The translations under genes and the position numbers were made by a program. From positions 1 through 52,988 of the forward strand of contig NZ_JAQRFI010000033.1 in the NCBI RefSeq assembly GCF_028598805.1: a DNA stretch of 52,988 bases, read 5' to 3'. Below are positions 28,225 through 38,531 of this stretch, in pieces. The notes under the pieces are model-generated. The model saw nothing but the letters and a program-made list of their open reading frames with translations, was not told the DNA's origin and did no database searches. Every line of letters starts with the position of its first letter. Position 1 is the first letter of the stretch. The DNA is from Xenorhabdus yunnanensis (GTDB lineage: Bacteria; Pseudomonadota; Gammaproteobacteria; Enterobacterales; Enterobacteriaceae).

Positions 28225-28634
28225 AATGGTTATCTCCCGAGGAATACACAAAAATAGCGCGGTGATTATACCGAGAGCAGCAGCTTGTGGACAGGCGTAA
28301 CTTTATTCCGATAAAGAACGGTGCAGATAGTCGGCGAAAAGTGAATAGAATTCCCCTTGAGTTATAACATGCAAAACAAGCTGAATTGCTGCCTGCCTAA
28401 AATCCAGTAACTGCTCCTTGGCGTGGAAAGCGCATCAATACGGAGGTTATTCACAAAATAACTATTGCCAAAATGTGCGAATATAAAAGTTGTATCGACA
28501 GAACTCCCCTTTATTCACCTAAAATACTCGTAAATGTAGGTAAATCTTTGGAACTTAATGCGATAGGGAATTAAACTTAATAAGTTTTGTTGTTATGAGT
28601 TTTATTGTTGACCTCAAAAATAAAGGAATCATTA
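28225..28634. other. engB-ppiA gap
   Basis: This 0.4-kb divergent gap contains no open frame that looks real. It must hold the promoters of engB and ppiA, but I cannot place them with confidence. It also marks the break where the polA-spf-engB neighbourhood meets the ppiA-crp neighbourhood, which are far apart in E. coli. Confidence 0.5.
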
Positions 28635-29201
28635 ATGTTTAAACGTATTTTTGTGTCGCTTATGACGGCATGTGCTATCAGTGCAATTGCTGTCCCAGCA
28701 TTGGCCGCTGAAACTCACGTGAAGCTGGTAACATCAGCAGGCGAAATCGAACTGGAGTTGGATAGCAATAAGGCACCAATTACTACCAAGAATTTCGTTA
28801 AGTATGCCAATGAGGGATTTTATAACAACACTATCTTTCACCGTGTTATCCCTGGTTTTATGGTTCAGGGAGGGGGTTTCACAAAAGATATGAAACAGAA
28901 GCCTACTAGCGCTCCAATCAAAAATGAAGCCGATAATGGTCTGCGCAATCTTCGTGGCACTATTGCGATGGCACGTACCGCAGATAAGGATAGCGCTACC
29001 GCTCAGTTTTTTATTAATGTGACTGATAATGCTTTCCTTGACCACGGACAGCGTGACTTTGGTTATGCAGTGTTTGGGAAGGTAGTAAAAGGCATGGACG
29101 TGGTTGATAAAATTTCTCAGGTCAAAACAGAAAATGCCGGCCCTTATCAAAATGTGCCGGTGAAACCTATTGTGATTTTGTCTGCCAAGATTGAACCTTA
29201 A
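28635..29201 (+). CDS. ppiA: Periplasmic peptidyl-prolyl cis-trans isomerase A (cyclophilin)
   Basis: PpiA is the periplasmic cyclophilin that speeds proline isomerisation in exported proteins. From ATG 28635 (AAAGGA upstream) the protein has 188 residues with a signal peptide ending VPALA-AE. Cyclophilin blocks are clear: [14 protein letters not shown] with the catalytic arginine, [20 protein letters not shown], and [18 protein letters not shown]. It begins the conserved ppiA-pabA-argD-crp block; the fic and yhfG genes found between ppiA and pabA in E. coli are missing. Confidence 0.96.
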   Translation: MFKRIFVSLMTACAISAIAVPALAAETHVKLVTSAGEIELELDSNKAPITTKNFVKYANEGFYNNTIFHRVIPGFMVQGGGFTKDMKQKPTSAPIKNEADNGLRNLRGTIAMARTADKDSATAQFFINVTDNAFLDHGQRDFGYAVFGKVVKGMDVVDKISQVKTENAGPYQNVPVKPIVILSAKIEP

Positions 29202-29219
29202 TAATTTGAACTGACATAA

Positions 29220-29265
29220 TACGGTATTCGGATAATCATTAATGGTTGTTTGAATGCCGTCTGTT
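29220..29265 (+). terminator. Terminator after ppiA
   Basis: ACGGTATTCGG... and ...TTGAATGCCGT form a long stem with several G-U pairs around a TTAA loop, followed by CTGTTTTTT. It lies about 20 bases after the ppiA stop. Confidence 0.65.
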
Positions 29266-29450
29266 TTTTCTCCATCACCCTTCTCTCCGCCATTTCTCTG
29301 TACCTCTATTTTAAAAATGCGTCTGTGGTATGATGAGTCCCCCTTTGCCGTTGATACTGCTTTACCTGATTTTACCATAATACAGAATGCATAATACCCC
29401 AATGGGGTAAGACAACTTATAAAACTATAAAATCAGTAGGATATACTCCT

Positions 29451-30026
29451 ATGTTATTAATAATAGATAACTACGATTCTTTTACATTTAATTTATATCA
29501 ATATTTTTGTGAATTAGGGACAGAGGTTTTAGTTAAGCGCAATGATGAGCTACAGCTTGAAGATATCGAAGATTTGGCGCCGACACATTTAGTTATTTCT
29601 CCTGGCCCTTGCACACCAAATGAAGCTGGGATCTCGCTGGAAGCAATTTCACATTTTGCAGGGAAATTGCCCATCCTCGGCGTATGCTTGGGACATCAGG
29701 CGATAGGTCAGGCTTTTGGAGCAAGTGTTGTTAAAGCCCGTGAAGTGATGCATGGAAAAACCAGTTTGCTCCACCATAGCCAGCAAGGAGTATTCAAAGG
29801 CTTGGATCATCCATTGACTGTCACCCGTTACCACTCTCTGGTCATTGCCGCAGAAACGCTTCCTGCTTCATTTGAAGTGACAGCATGGAGTCAGCGTAAT
29901 GGTGATGTAGATGAAATTATGGGAATACGTCACCGTACTTTGCCACTGGAAGGAGTGCAATTTCATCCGGAAAGCATTCTTAGTGAGCAGGGACATGAGT
30001 TATTGAATAATTTCCTCAAATATTAA
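29451..30026 (+). CDS. pabA: Aminodeoxychorismate synthase, glutamine amidotransferase subunit
   Basis: PabA releases ammonia from glutamine for PabB, which makes 4-amino-4-deoxychorismate for folate. The 191 residues form one class I amidotransferase domain. The nucleophile Cys79 is in [14 protein letters not shown], and the His-Glu pair is in [11 protein letters not shown]. The start [16 protein letters not shown] is typical of the PabA/TrpG group. No component I gene is adjacent, which favours PabA over TrpG, as does the E. coli-like neighbour argD. Confidence 0.95.
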   Translation: MLLIIDNYDSFTFNLYQYFCELGTEVLVKRNDELQLEDIEDLAPTHLVISPGPCTPNEAGISLEAISHFAGKLPILGVCLGHQAIGQAFGASVVKAREVMHGKTSLLHHSQQGVFKGLDHPLTVTRYHSLVIAAETLPASFEVTAWSQRNGDVDEIMGIRHRTLPLEGVQFHPESILSEQGHELLNNFLKY

Positions 30027-30118
30027 TCAGATACCATCACACTCCCTCATTCGGTTGTTTTTTTATTTGCTCTTGCGTGATTTTTTATTCATATTTAATG
30101 ACTATTGTTTCACTTTGA

Positions 30119-31366
<1,248 letters not shown>

Positions 31367-31383
31367 CAGTTAGGTGAATCAGA

Positions 31384-31417
31384 AAAGCCAGTGCGAATAT
31401 AAAAAGATTGCTCTGGC
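31384..31417 (-). terminator. Probable crp terminator
   Basis: On the minus strand AGCCAGAGC and GCACTGGCT can pair with one mismatch around a 15-base loop, followed by TTTTCTG. It lies just beyond the crp stop, between converging argD and crp. Confidence 0.5.
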
Positions 31418-31439
31418 TGGATTTCAAGTTTATTGGGAA

Positions 31440-32072
31440 TTAGCGTGTCCCATAAACGACGATAGTTTTACCATGTGCAGAGATCAGGTCTTGATCTTCC
31501 AACATTTTCAGAATGCGGCCAACTGTTTCACGGGAGCAACCCACAATCTGCCCAATTTCCTGACGAGTGATTTTGATTTGCATACCATCAGGGTGAGTCA
31601 TTGCATCAGGCTGTTTAGCCAAATTGAGCAATGTTTGGGCGATACGGCCTGTAACGTCCAGGAAGGCTAAGTTACCTACTTTTTCGGAAGTCGTTTGTAG
31701 GCGACTTGCCATCTGAGCAGATAAACGCATCAGAATATCAGGGTTAACCTGAATTAACTGGCGGAATTTCTTATAGGAAATTTCAGCCACTTCACAGGCA
31801 CTTTTAGCTCGCACCCATGCCGTACGTTCTTGTCCCTCTTCAAACAATCCAAGTTCACCAATGAAATCTCCCTGATTTAAATAAGAGAGAATCATTTCCT
31901 TAACGTCGTCATCTTTTATTAGAACAGCAACTGAACCTTTAACAATATAGTAAAGCGTTTCTGCTTTCTCGCCTTGATGAATAAGCGTGCTCTTGGATGG
32001 ATATTTGTGAATATGGCAGTGTGACAAAAACCATTCGAGAGTAGGGTCTGTTTGTGGCTTGCCGAGAACCAT
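31440..32072 (-). CDS. crp: cAMP receptor protein (catabolite activator)
   Basis: CRP is the cAMP-binding global regulator of carbon use. The 210 residues are nearly identical to E. coli CRP. The cAMP domain has [18 protein letters not shown] and the phosphate-binding [17 protein letters not shown]. The helix-turn-helix is [19 protein letters not shown]. It probably controls several units in this window, including Spot 42, the lsr operon and murQP, judging from their regulation in E. coli. The yhfK gene that sits next to crp in E. coli is absent. Confidence 0.98.
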   Translation of the reverse strand: MVLGKPQTDPTLEWFLSHCHIHKYPSKSTLIHQGEKAETLYYIVKGSVAVLIKDDDVKEMILSYLNQGDFIGELGLFEEGQERTAWVRAKSACEVAEISYKKFRQLIQVNPDILMRLSAQMASRLQTTSEKVGNLAFLDVTGRIAQTLLNLAKQPDAMTHPDGMQIKITRQEIGQIVGCSRETVGRILKMLEDQDLISAHGKTIVVYGTR

Positions 32073-32514
32073 TCGCTTTATCCTCTTTGTTATTTTTGCC
32101 TTTATGATGTGAGAAACTGAGGTTTCTCTTCAGGCTAGCTTTATAAAGTCAATAGATTAACATATTAATTTGCTGAAAAACTGGCGAGCTGGAATTTTAT
32201 ATGAATGATCAAGATGTCAGAGTGCTGACATATTAATCTTAAACCATATTCCTTGCCAGTTCACGCTTGTAACCTTGTTTGTAACACAGGAAAACGTTTC
32301 TGTCTTCTCCTGTATCGCTTCAGCATGTTAAATTGGTTGCCAGATTATCAAAAATCGGTCATAAGGGACGTTTATCTATAAAAAGAGCAAAAATATACTG
32401 GATACTGGCTGAACAGTAATGTTGTTCTATGTTGTTTTTTTACCTGCTACTACATCTTTGAAAGTCTGATTTTTATCATCTGATTTATCATTATAAAAAT
32501 GGCTTATTTATTTT
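32073..32514. other. Upstream region of crp
   Basis: About 440 bases hold no visible gene. This must contain the crp promoter and leader. I could not assign CRP or Fis sites by eye. Confidence 0.5.
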
Positions 32515-32552
32515 AATAAAACAGGTAACTTTATTTTTTGTTACCTGTTTTA
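32515..32552 (-). terminator. Terminator of prkB
   Basis: AAAACAGGTAAC (32518-32529) and GTTACCTGTTTT (32540-32551) form a perfect 12-bp stem. It lies 30 bases after the prkB stop on the minus strand and ends with a T-rich run. Confidence 0.85.
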
Positions 32553-32580
32553 TTAAAAATAAAATGCCGTTTAACTTAAA

Positions 32581-33450
32581 TTATGAAATTTTTTTGCCTT
32601 CAAATAATTGTTTAACAAGAGGCGCCATAATTAACTCCATAGCCAGTCCCATTTTTCCACCCGGAACGACGAGAGTATCTATACGGGAAATAAATGAACC
32701 CTGAAGCATTGCCAGTAAATAAGGAAAATCAATTTGAGTTAGACCGCGAAAGCGAATCACGATAAAACTTTCGTCCAGCGAGGGAATCGCCTTGGCAGAG
32801 AAGGGGTTGGAGGTATCAACGGTGGGAACACGCTGGAAATTGATGTGGGTGCGTGAAAACTGAGGCGTGATATAACGAATATAGTCATCCATCGAACGTA
32901 CAACGGAATCCATAACGGCCTCTCTGGAATGTCCGCGTTCACTGGTATCACGGATTAGTTTCTGTATCCATTCCAGATTGACGATAGGTACGACACCAAT
33001 CAGCAAATCAACATGGCTGGCAACACTATGTTGCGGAGTGACAATACCGCCATGTAAACCTTCATAAAACAGAACATCCGTATTGGTTGGTAAGGGTTCC
33101 CACGGCGTGAAAGTACCCGGAAGTTGGTTATAAGGTACTGCTTCATCATAGGTATGGAGGTATTTTCGACAGCGGCCTTCCCCTGTTTTCCCATAATCAA
33201 AAAACGTCTTTTCCAGTGTACTGAAATCATTGGCTTCCGGCCCAAAGTAGCTGATATGTCTGCCTTGTTCCTTCGCTTTTCGGATCTCGGCATCCATTTC
33301 AGGACGAGTATAACGATGGAAGCTATCCCCTTCTATCAGTGCGGCAGTGACCTCAAGTTTCTGGAAGATTTTGCGGAAGGCGGCACTGGTCGTGGTTGTT
33401 CCTGCTCCACTGGAGCCAGTGATGGCGATGACAGGGTGTTTGGCAGACAT
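32581..33450 (-). CDS. prkB: Phosphoribulokinase-like protein PrkB
   Basis: The protein has 289 residues from ATG 33450 (AAGGAG seven bases upstream; 33468 also open), the same as E. coli PrkB. The P-loop is ITGSSGAGTTTTS. The family blocks EGDSFHRYTRPEMD, HISYFGPEANDF and LFYEGLHGG follow. It belongs to the phosphoribulokinase/uridine kinase fold, yet these bacteria have no Calvin cycle, so the true substrate is unknown. The yhfA gene between crp and prkB in E. coli is absent here. Confidence 0.93.
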   Translation of the reverse strand: MSAKHPVIAITGSSGAGTTTTSAAFRKIFQKLEVTAALIEGDSFHRYTRPEMDAEIRKAKEQGRHISYFGPEANDFSTLEKTFFDYGKTGEGRCRKYLHTYDEAVPYNQLPGTFTPWEPLPTNTDVLFYEGLHGGIVTPQHSVASHVDLLIGVVPIVNLEWIQKLIRDTSERGHSREAVMDSVVRSMDDYIRYITPQFSRTHINFQRVPTVDTSNPFSAKAIPSLDESFIVIRFRGLTQIDFPYLLAMLQGSFISRIDTLVVPGGKMGLAMELIMAPLVKQLFEGKKIS

Positions 33451-33520
33451 GAACAGACTCCTTATCAATAAAATTGGGGATTATACTTTTTAATCAGTCT
33501 CTTAAAGTGAACAGAACAAG

Positions 33521-33745
33521 TCAGGCTTTATGGTGGAGCATATCTTTGGGCATGATATTGACGGTTTCATGTAATTCAGACCATACCAGCAGAACCTCAC
33601 CTCGTTCAAGTTGACGTTTGATGTCCTGTACTTTCTGTTCGAGAGTTTTTTCCTGTTCGCCGTAATCAGTACCTTCCCGTAAGACAAAACTTTCAATCAG
33701 GTTGAGGAGGGTATCGGTTTCCAATTGTTGCCACGGGATAATCAT
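33521..33745 (-). CDS. yheU: YheU family protein
   Basis: This small conserved protein of unknown function has 74 residues from ATG 33745. [37 protein letters not shown] and [13 protein letters not shown] match E. coli YheU. It lies between prkB and yheT as in E. coli. A run of 14-bp tandem repeats begins 24 bases before its start codon and reaches back into yheT. Confidence 0.92.
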   Translation of the reverse strand: MIIPWQQLETDTLLNLIESFVLREGTDYGEQEKTLEQKVQDIKRQLERGEVLLVWSELHETVNIMPKDMLHHKA

Positions 33746-33768
33746 TGTTATTGCTCCTGATAACGCTG

Positions 33769-33940
33769 TCATGGTTTTTAGAATGACGGTTTTCGAATGA
33801 CGGTTTTAAAATGATGGTTTTAAAATGACGGCTTTAAAATCATAGCCTTAGAACGATGGCTTTGAAGATAGCTGCTCTAAATGTTCCGGCTCTAAATACC
33901 CCGATTCTAATTGCACTGGTTCTGAATGCACTGATTCTAA
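33769..33940. repeat. Twelve degenerate 14/15-bp tandem units spanning the yheT end and the yheT-yheU gap
   Basis: Eight 14-bp units of the type ATGACGGTTTTAAA run from 33769 to 33880, then four 15-bp units of the type ATGCACTGATTCTAA from 33881 to 33940. The 15-bp units are in frame inside yheT and encode its repetitive C-terminal tail; the yheT stop (33848-33850) lies within a 14-bp unit. Confidence 0.88.
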
Positions 33941-34903
33941 ATAAGGTGCTAACCATTTCGGAATACGTTGTTCCAGCCACATTTGTGGTTTTTTCAAAGA
34001 ACCGCTAACAAAACCAACATGACCACCATGTTCAGTCATCTGATATTCAATATTGGAGGGTAAATTCGCTGGTTCAGGGATAACATCCGGTGCCATGAAA
34101 GGGTCATCCTTGGCGTGGATAATCAACAGCGGTACCGTGATATTAGGTAAACGAGGCAGCGCACTGCACTGGTGATAATAATCTGTTGCGTCTTTGAAAC
34201 CGTGGATTTTAGCGGTGATGGCATCATCAAACTCACGCAATTTTTTCATTGAGTTAAGTTGGCTAAGGCTCAAAGGCAGAGAATTGGGATAACGCAACAA
34301 CTTGCGGGTAGCATTATTTTTCAGCTTGCTGAGCAAATAGTATTGATAGAACTGAGAAAAACCCTGTTCGATTCGTTTTGAACAAGCTTCCAGCATAAAC
34401 GGCGCTGAGACAATAACTGCTGCATCTACTTGGGCGCGTTCTTGCTCTTCTGCCAGATAACAGGCCAGCATATTACCGCCAAGGGAATAGCCGACAGCAG
34501 CGGTGGGAGCTTCACCATATGTCGTTTTTAGCCAGTTGAGAAAATAGCGGGCATCACTGGTTTCTCCCGAGTGATAAATGCGTTGTTGGCGGTTAGGCTC
34601 ACCACTGCATCCACGAAAATGCATTACGACACCAAGCCAGCCTTTTTCCTGACAAGCACTGATCAGACCGTGGGCGTAAGGGCTTCTGAATCCGCCTTCT
34701 AAACCATGGAAAAGAACCAGCCGTGGTTTGTGGGCAGCGGTTGCAGGATCTTCACTCCATGCCAAATCAACAAAATCATCATCGGGTAAATTTAGCCGTT
34801 GCCAATGAGGTTGCAATTTCGGGCGGCGCCGCAAAATACGGGGCAAAAGAGTTTGTAGATGGGGATTGCTCACCCCACTTAAAGGATAAAAGTTATCACT
34901 CAT
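33848..34903 (-). CDS. yheT: YheT family alpha/beta hydrolase
   Basis: The protein is a 351-residue hydrolase of the YheT/EMB8 group. NPHLQTLLPR near the N-terminus and VLFHGLEGGFRSPYAHGL are family marks. The nucleophile elbow is VGYSLGGNM, and the triad is completed around HAKDDPF and HGGHVGF. The substrate is unknown. The last 30 or so residues (VHSEPVQLESGYLEPEHLEQ) are a low-complexity tail encoded by tandem 15-bp repeats and make the protein about 10 residues longer than in E. coli. In E. coli yheT is next to yheS; here an 11-kb island separates them. Confidence 0.93.
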   Translation of the reverse strand: MSDNFYPLSGVSNPHLQTLLPRILRRRPKLQPHWQRLNLPDDDFVDLAWSEDPATAAHKPRLVLFHGLEGGFRSPYAHGLISACQEKGWLGVVMHFRGCSGEPNRQQRIYHSGETSDARYFLNWLKTTYGEAPTAAVGYSLGGNMLACYLAEEQERAQVDAAVIVSAPFMLEACSKRIEQGFSQFYQYYLLSKLKNNATRKLLRYPNSLPLSLSQLNSMKKLREFDDAITAKIHGFKDATDYYHQCSALPRLPNITVPLLIIHAKDDPFMAPDVIPEPANLPSNIEYQMTEHGGHVGFVSGSLKKPQMWLEQRIPKWLAPYLESVHSEPVQLESGYLEPEHLEQLSSKPSF

Positions 34904-35002
34904 AATGAATCGATTTCATGATTAGTCATCTTGTGTATGGAATGACATACTGTTATTTTCCCGAAAGGAAATGTCAACTCTTTGGGTGAGGGGAGTCTAC
35001 CC

Positions 35003-35608
35003 ATGACTGTAAGCCTGCTATTCTCGCTTAGTACATTTATGTTTATTTCTGCTGTCACACCCGGCCCAAATAATTTGTTGCTGACATCATCAGGGGCGAA
35101 TTTTGGTCTCCGTCGTTCCATGCCACTTTATCTGGGTATCATATTGGGAATGCAGACAATTTTGTTGTTGTCTGCGTTTGGTGTTGCTGCTCTGCTACTG
35201 ATTTATCCTGCCATGCATACTGGCCTGAAAGTGCTCGGAAGCCTGTATTTATTATGGCTGGCCTGGAAAACTGCCATTTCGCATTATAAACGATTGGACA
35301 CCATAACATCGGTAGGGAAGCCAACCAGAATTTATCAAGGCTGGCTATTGCAGTTCCTGAACCCGAAAGCATGGCTGATGGGATTGGGAGCCGTCAGTAG
35401 TTACAGTTTGTCCGGGCCGCTATATAACCACTCCATTTTTGCCATTAGCATCGTGATGTTAATCGCTAATATACTTGCTGGCGCAATCTGGCTTGTTCTC
35501 GGTTCACTGATTGGTCAGTTATTGAGAAGCCGCCGTGCATGGATCATGTTCAATATCACAATGGGTATTCTGACAGCAGCCTGTGTGCCTTTGATCTGGT
35601 TTGGCTGA
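35003..35608 (+). CDS. LysE/RhtB-family exporter
   Basis: This is an inner-membrane amino-acid-type exporter of 201 residues. From ATG 35003 the N-terminal helix ends with AVTPGPNNLLLTSSGANFG, the hallmark of the LysE/RhtB family. About six hydrophobic segments follow, with the second signature LQFLNPKAWLMGLGAVSSY. The family exports amino acids or related metabolites; the substrate here cannot be told. It is the first gene of the island between yheT and yheS. It nearly abuts the end of murP, with only one base between the stops. Confidence 0.88.
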   Translation: MTVSLLFSLSTFMFISAVTPGPNNLLLTSSGANFGLRRSMPLYLGIILGMQTILLLSAFGVAALLLIYPAMHTGLKVLGSLYLLWLAWKTAISHYKRLDTITSVGKPTRIYQGWLLQFLNPKAWLMGLGAVSSYSLSGPLYNHSIFAISIVMLIANILAGAIWLVLGSLIGQLLRSRRAWIMFNITMGILTAACVPLIWFG

Positions 35609-35609
35609 A

Positions 35610-37076
35610 TCAGCTTAAATCGATATTTTTGCTCCCGAAGAATAACGTTAGCGTGAAGCCTGCGATATAAGAGACAAGTAATCCGGCGGCGTATACGGCC
35701 ATGCCCGTGAAAATGCCACTGTTGGATGTCATCAGTGGCAGGGCGACCAGTCCTGAAGGGCCGAAAACGCTATTTAACCCGACAGGCCATCCCCACCAAG
35801 CAATCAGGCCGATAAAAAAGCCACCCACAGCGCCCCCGAAACAGGCGGTGACAAAAGGTTTGATGCGTGGCAGTGTTACGCCATAAATCAAAGGTTCTCC
35901 AATTCCCAGAAATCCCGGAATGATGGCACCTTTGATTTGGGTTCGCAGCAGAGAACCTTTTTTCGCTTTCACATACAAAGCCAATGCAGAGCCAACCTGA
36001 CCCGCACCTGCCATCGCGAGAATGGGGAACAGGGAGTTGAAGCCTTGTGCATCCATCAAGGCAAAATAGACAGGCACAAAGCCTTGATGCACACCAAACA
36101 TTACGGCAATTAAGAACAATCCCGCCAAGATTGCTGTACCGAATGGGTTGCCATTTAAGTTAATGAACAGCCATGACATCGCGGTAAATAAATAACTTCC
36201 GACAGGCATGATAATAATAAAGGCAACGGCGCCCATGATAAGTAAGGTGATGGCGGAAGTCAGGATCATATCCAGATCAGATGGCATAATTTTGCGGATC
36301 TGTTTTTCGGCCCAAGCGCCAAGAATACAGGCTATCAGTACCCCGATAATATTGCCCCGTGGATCGATGGTGAAGCCAAAAAAATGACTGATACCCGAAT
36401 AGAATCCACTGGTGGCTTCGGCGCTATATCCCAGTACAAATAGGGATGCGATAATGGCTCCATTAACTCCTGATCCTCCAAATGCCTTTTGTGCATTGTA
36501 GCCAATCAAGATGCTCAGGAAGCTGAACATGCCTTTGCTGAAGATTTTCATATAGCCGATCATCTCAACCAATACGGCATTGGGATGAGAGACTTCTTTG
36601 ATAAAAATCTGTTCCAACAGAGTCGCGAAACCCAATAACAGGCCAACGGCGATAAATCCGGGGATTAGGGGAGTAAAGATAGTGGCGAATTTAGCCAGAA
36701 ACTTATGGATTGAACTGGTTCGTTTTTCTTTAATATGTTGTTTGTTGGAGATGGCAATCTCTTTTAGCTTATCGGAATGAGGTTCTGTAGCCGGCGCTTC
36801 TGAACTGCGGAGATGGTGTGCTTCACTTAACCGTGTATTCATCATCTCTGCGGCTATTTGTGCTTTACCGGGGCCAAGAACAATCTGGAGCTGGTCATCA
36901 CTTTCTATGACGCCTAAGACCCCTGCTATGTTCTTCAATCTGGTTTTATCGACAAGCTCATTGTTATATAGGGTCAATCGTAGGCGAGTCATGCAGTGAC
37001 CACAATGTGCAATGTTACTCGTTCCACCGATGGCATTGAGTATTTCGACCAGCATTTCCTGATTAATTTTAGCCAA
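35610..37076 (-). CDS. murP: PTS N-acetylmuramic acid transporter EIIBC
   Basis: MurP imports and phosphorylates N-acetylmuramic acid. The EIIB domain at the N-terminus has the phospho-cysteine in HCMTRLRL (Cys28). The EIIC part (from about residue 120) has about ten membrane segments, with [15 protein letters not shown] and [14 protein letters not shown] as signatures. There is no EIIA domain, so it would need Crr, as in E. coli. The 488 residues are slightly longer than the E. coli protein. It lies downstream of murQ on the same strand, separated by an ERIC element. No murR regulator gene is present nearby. Confidence 0.9.
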   Translation of the reverse strand: MAKINQEMLVEILNAIGGTSNIAHCGHCMTRLRLTLYNNELVDKTRLKNIAGVLGVIESDDQLQIVLGPGKAQIAAEMMNTRLSEAHHLRSSEAPATEPHSDKLKEIAISNKQHIKEKRTSSIHKFLAKFATIFTPLIPGFIAVGLLLGFATLLEQIFIKEVSHPNAVLVEMIGYMKIFSKGMFSFLSILIGYNAQKAFGGSGVNGAIIASLFVLGYSAEATSGFYSGISHFFGFTIDPRGNIIGVLIACILGAWAEKQIRKIMPSDLDMILTSAITLLIMGAVAFIIIMPVGSYLFTAMSWLFINLNGNPFGTAILAGLFLIAVMFGVHQGFVPVYFALMDAQGFNSLFPILAMAGAGQVGSALALYVKAKKGSLLRTQIKGAIIPGFLGIGEPLIYGVTLPRIKPFVTACFGGAVGGFFIGLIAWWGWPVGLNSVFGPSGLVALPLMTSNSGIFTGMAVYAAGLLVSYIAGFTLTLFFGSKNIDLS

Positions 37077-37119
37077 TTATAACCTCCTTTAAAGAGGCAA
37101 TGATTATTGGTTTATCGAA

Positions 37120-37248
37120 ATATACCCTTCGTCTTTCAAGTTGCCTCTTTGTTGGCTGCGCTCACTCACCCCGGTCACATAGTTATCTATGCTCCCGGGG
37201 ATTCGCTCCCTTGCCGCCGCGACGTATCTTGAAATCCATTGGGTATAT
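37120..37248. repeat. Full-length ERIC element overlapping the murQ 3' end
   Basis: The 129-base element starts ATATACCC and ends GGGTATAT, with inner inverted arms containing TTTCAAG and CTTGAAA. The centre, CTCACTCACCCCGGTCACAT and TATGCTCCCGGGGATTCGCT, corresponds to the core of the enterobacterial repetitive intergenic consensus. Its right part is inside the murQ reading frame. Confidence 0.85.
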
Positions 37249-38167
37249 ACTCTTCATCTTTTTTTAATCCATTAGACATAGCTGGTCGGATAAACCCTTG
37301 GTGTTTTGCCAATAAAGCTTTGGCTTCTTCGGCACTGACGCCCGATAAAATCATGACAATTGCGGTCTTGCTGTGACCACTACAGGCACTGAGGGCTTGC
37401 TCTGCTATTTCTTTGCTGCACTCAGTGGCGGTCATGACAATATTTTTCTGGCGTTCGATCAATTTGGCATTGGTGGCTTCCACATCCACCATCAAATTGC
37501 CATACACTTTTCCCGTACGGATCATGGCACCTGTGGTGATCATATTCAGTATCAGCTTTTGCGCTGTTCCTGCCTTCATGCGGGAAGAGCCTGTCACCAC
37601 TTCAGGCCCGACTATGGGGGTAATGGCGATATCTGCCAACTGTGTCATCGGGCTGTCTGGATTGCAGCAGATACAAGCTATGGTAGCGCCAACTGATTTG
37701 GCATATTCCATTGCACCCAATACGTAAGGTGTCCGGCCACTGGCAGCGATCCCTATCAGAATATCTCTTTGGCTAAAGTGTAGTACCTTAAGGTCGTTGA
37801 TGCCTAATTGCCTATTATCTTCCGCATTTTCGACAGCTTGTAAAATGGCCTGATGCCCACCGGCAATTAAGCCGATGACTTGTTCTGGTTTTGTGCCGTA
37901 AGTCGGTGGACATTCACTGGCATCCAAAATTCCCAAACGCCCGGATGTTCCGGCTCCAATGTAGATTAAGCGCCCGCCCTGACGAAATGTTTCGGCAACT
38001 TTATCAACCAAATCGGCAATTTGAGGCAGGTTTTTTTCGACGGCGATGGCCACTTTTTTATCTTCATCGTTGATAACCCGCAACATGTCGAGAGTGGATA
38101 ACGTATCGATATGAGTGCTGGAGGGATTTCGGCTCTCAGTTATCATATTATTTAGGTCGATTTTCAT
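37187..38167 (-). CDS. murQ: N-acetylmuramic acid 6-phosphate etherase
   Basis: MurQ cleaves the lactyl ether of MurNAc-6-phosphate to give GlcNAc-6-phosphate and D-lactate. The SIS domain is clear: [35 protein letters not shown] and [16 protein letters not shown]. At 326 residues it is longer than E. coli MurQ (298). The natural end is probably near [14 protein letters not shown]. The last 20 residues (YIPNGFQ..., to the stop at 37187) are read from an ERIC element inserted at the 3' end. It is transcribed before murP and serves peptidoglycan recycling or scavenging. Confidence 0.93.
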   Translation of the reverse strand: MKIDLNNMITESRNPSSTHIDTLSTLDMLRVINDEDKKVAIAVEKNLPQIADLVDKVAETFRQGGRLIYIGAGTSGRLGILDASECPPTYGTKPEQVIGLIAGGHQAILQAVENAEDNRQLGINDLKVLHFSQRDILIGIAASGRTPYVLGAMEYAKSVGATIACICCNPDSPMTQLADIAITPIVGPEVVTGSSRMKAGTAQKLILNMITTGAMIRTGKVYGNLMVDVEATNAKLIERQKNIVMTATECSKEIAEQALSACSGHSKTAIVMILSGVSAEEAKALLAKHQGFIRPAMSNGLKKDEEYIPNGFQDTSRRQGSESPGA

Positions 38168-38531
38168 TATTTTTTCCTGCTATGTGGCCAGAATAGATTT
38201 ATCGATAACTGGTTATCGTACAGATTATTGGTTTTATACCCAATATATTTCTAGTCGTATCCAGAAGCCAGTAGAAACCCTCCTTATTTATATAAGTCTA
38301 AATTATTTATATGAATGTAAATTATATGAATGTAAAAAAATAAGTTTGAATTTTAGCTCCGGCAAGCGGATTTATATTCGATGTGTGATAACTATTGTTT
38401 ATCAGGCGATAATAATATTTCATTAAGCACTTTATCTAAAAGTTTCCTAATGTATTTTAAGTGTGTGTAAGTGTTATTTTTTCTCTAAATTTGGACATCA
38501 ATGCTTAATTGCTGGAAAAGAACTATATTTT
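38168..38531. other. murQ to autotransporter gap, with half an ERIC arm and a 15-bp duplication
   Basis: The divergent gap of about 360 bases contains TATACCCAATATATTTCTAG (38235-38254), which resembles one arm of an ERIC element. TTATATGAATGTAAA is present twice in tandem (38307-38321 and 38322-38336). Promoters for murQ and the autotransporter must lie here but could not be located. Confidence 0.6.

Noticed and set aside
28734..29402. 222-codon frame opposite ppiA
   Set aside because: It covers conserved ppiA codons on the other strand and crosses its terminator; it is a shadow frame.
32581..33450. prkB as evidence for a Calvin cycle
   Set aside because: PrkB is a conserved enterobacterial protein in organisms without RuBisCO; no other Calvin-cycle gene is present in the window.
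37187..37248. Repeat-derived MurQ tail taken as a functional new domain
   Set aside because: The residues come from ERIC sequence with no fold signature; I keep only the observation that the reading frame continues into the repeat.
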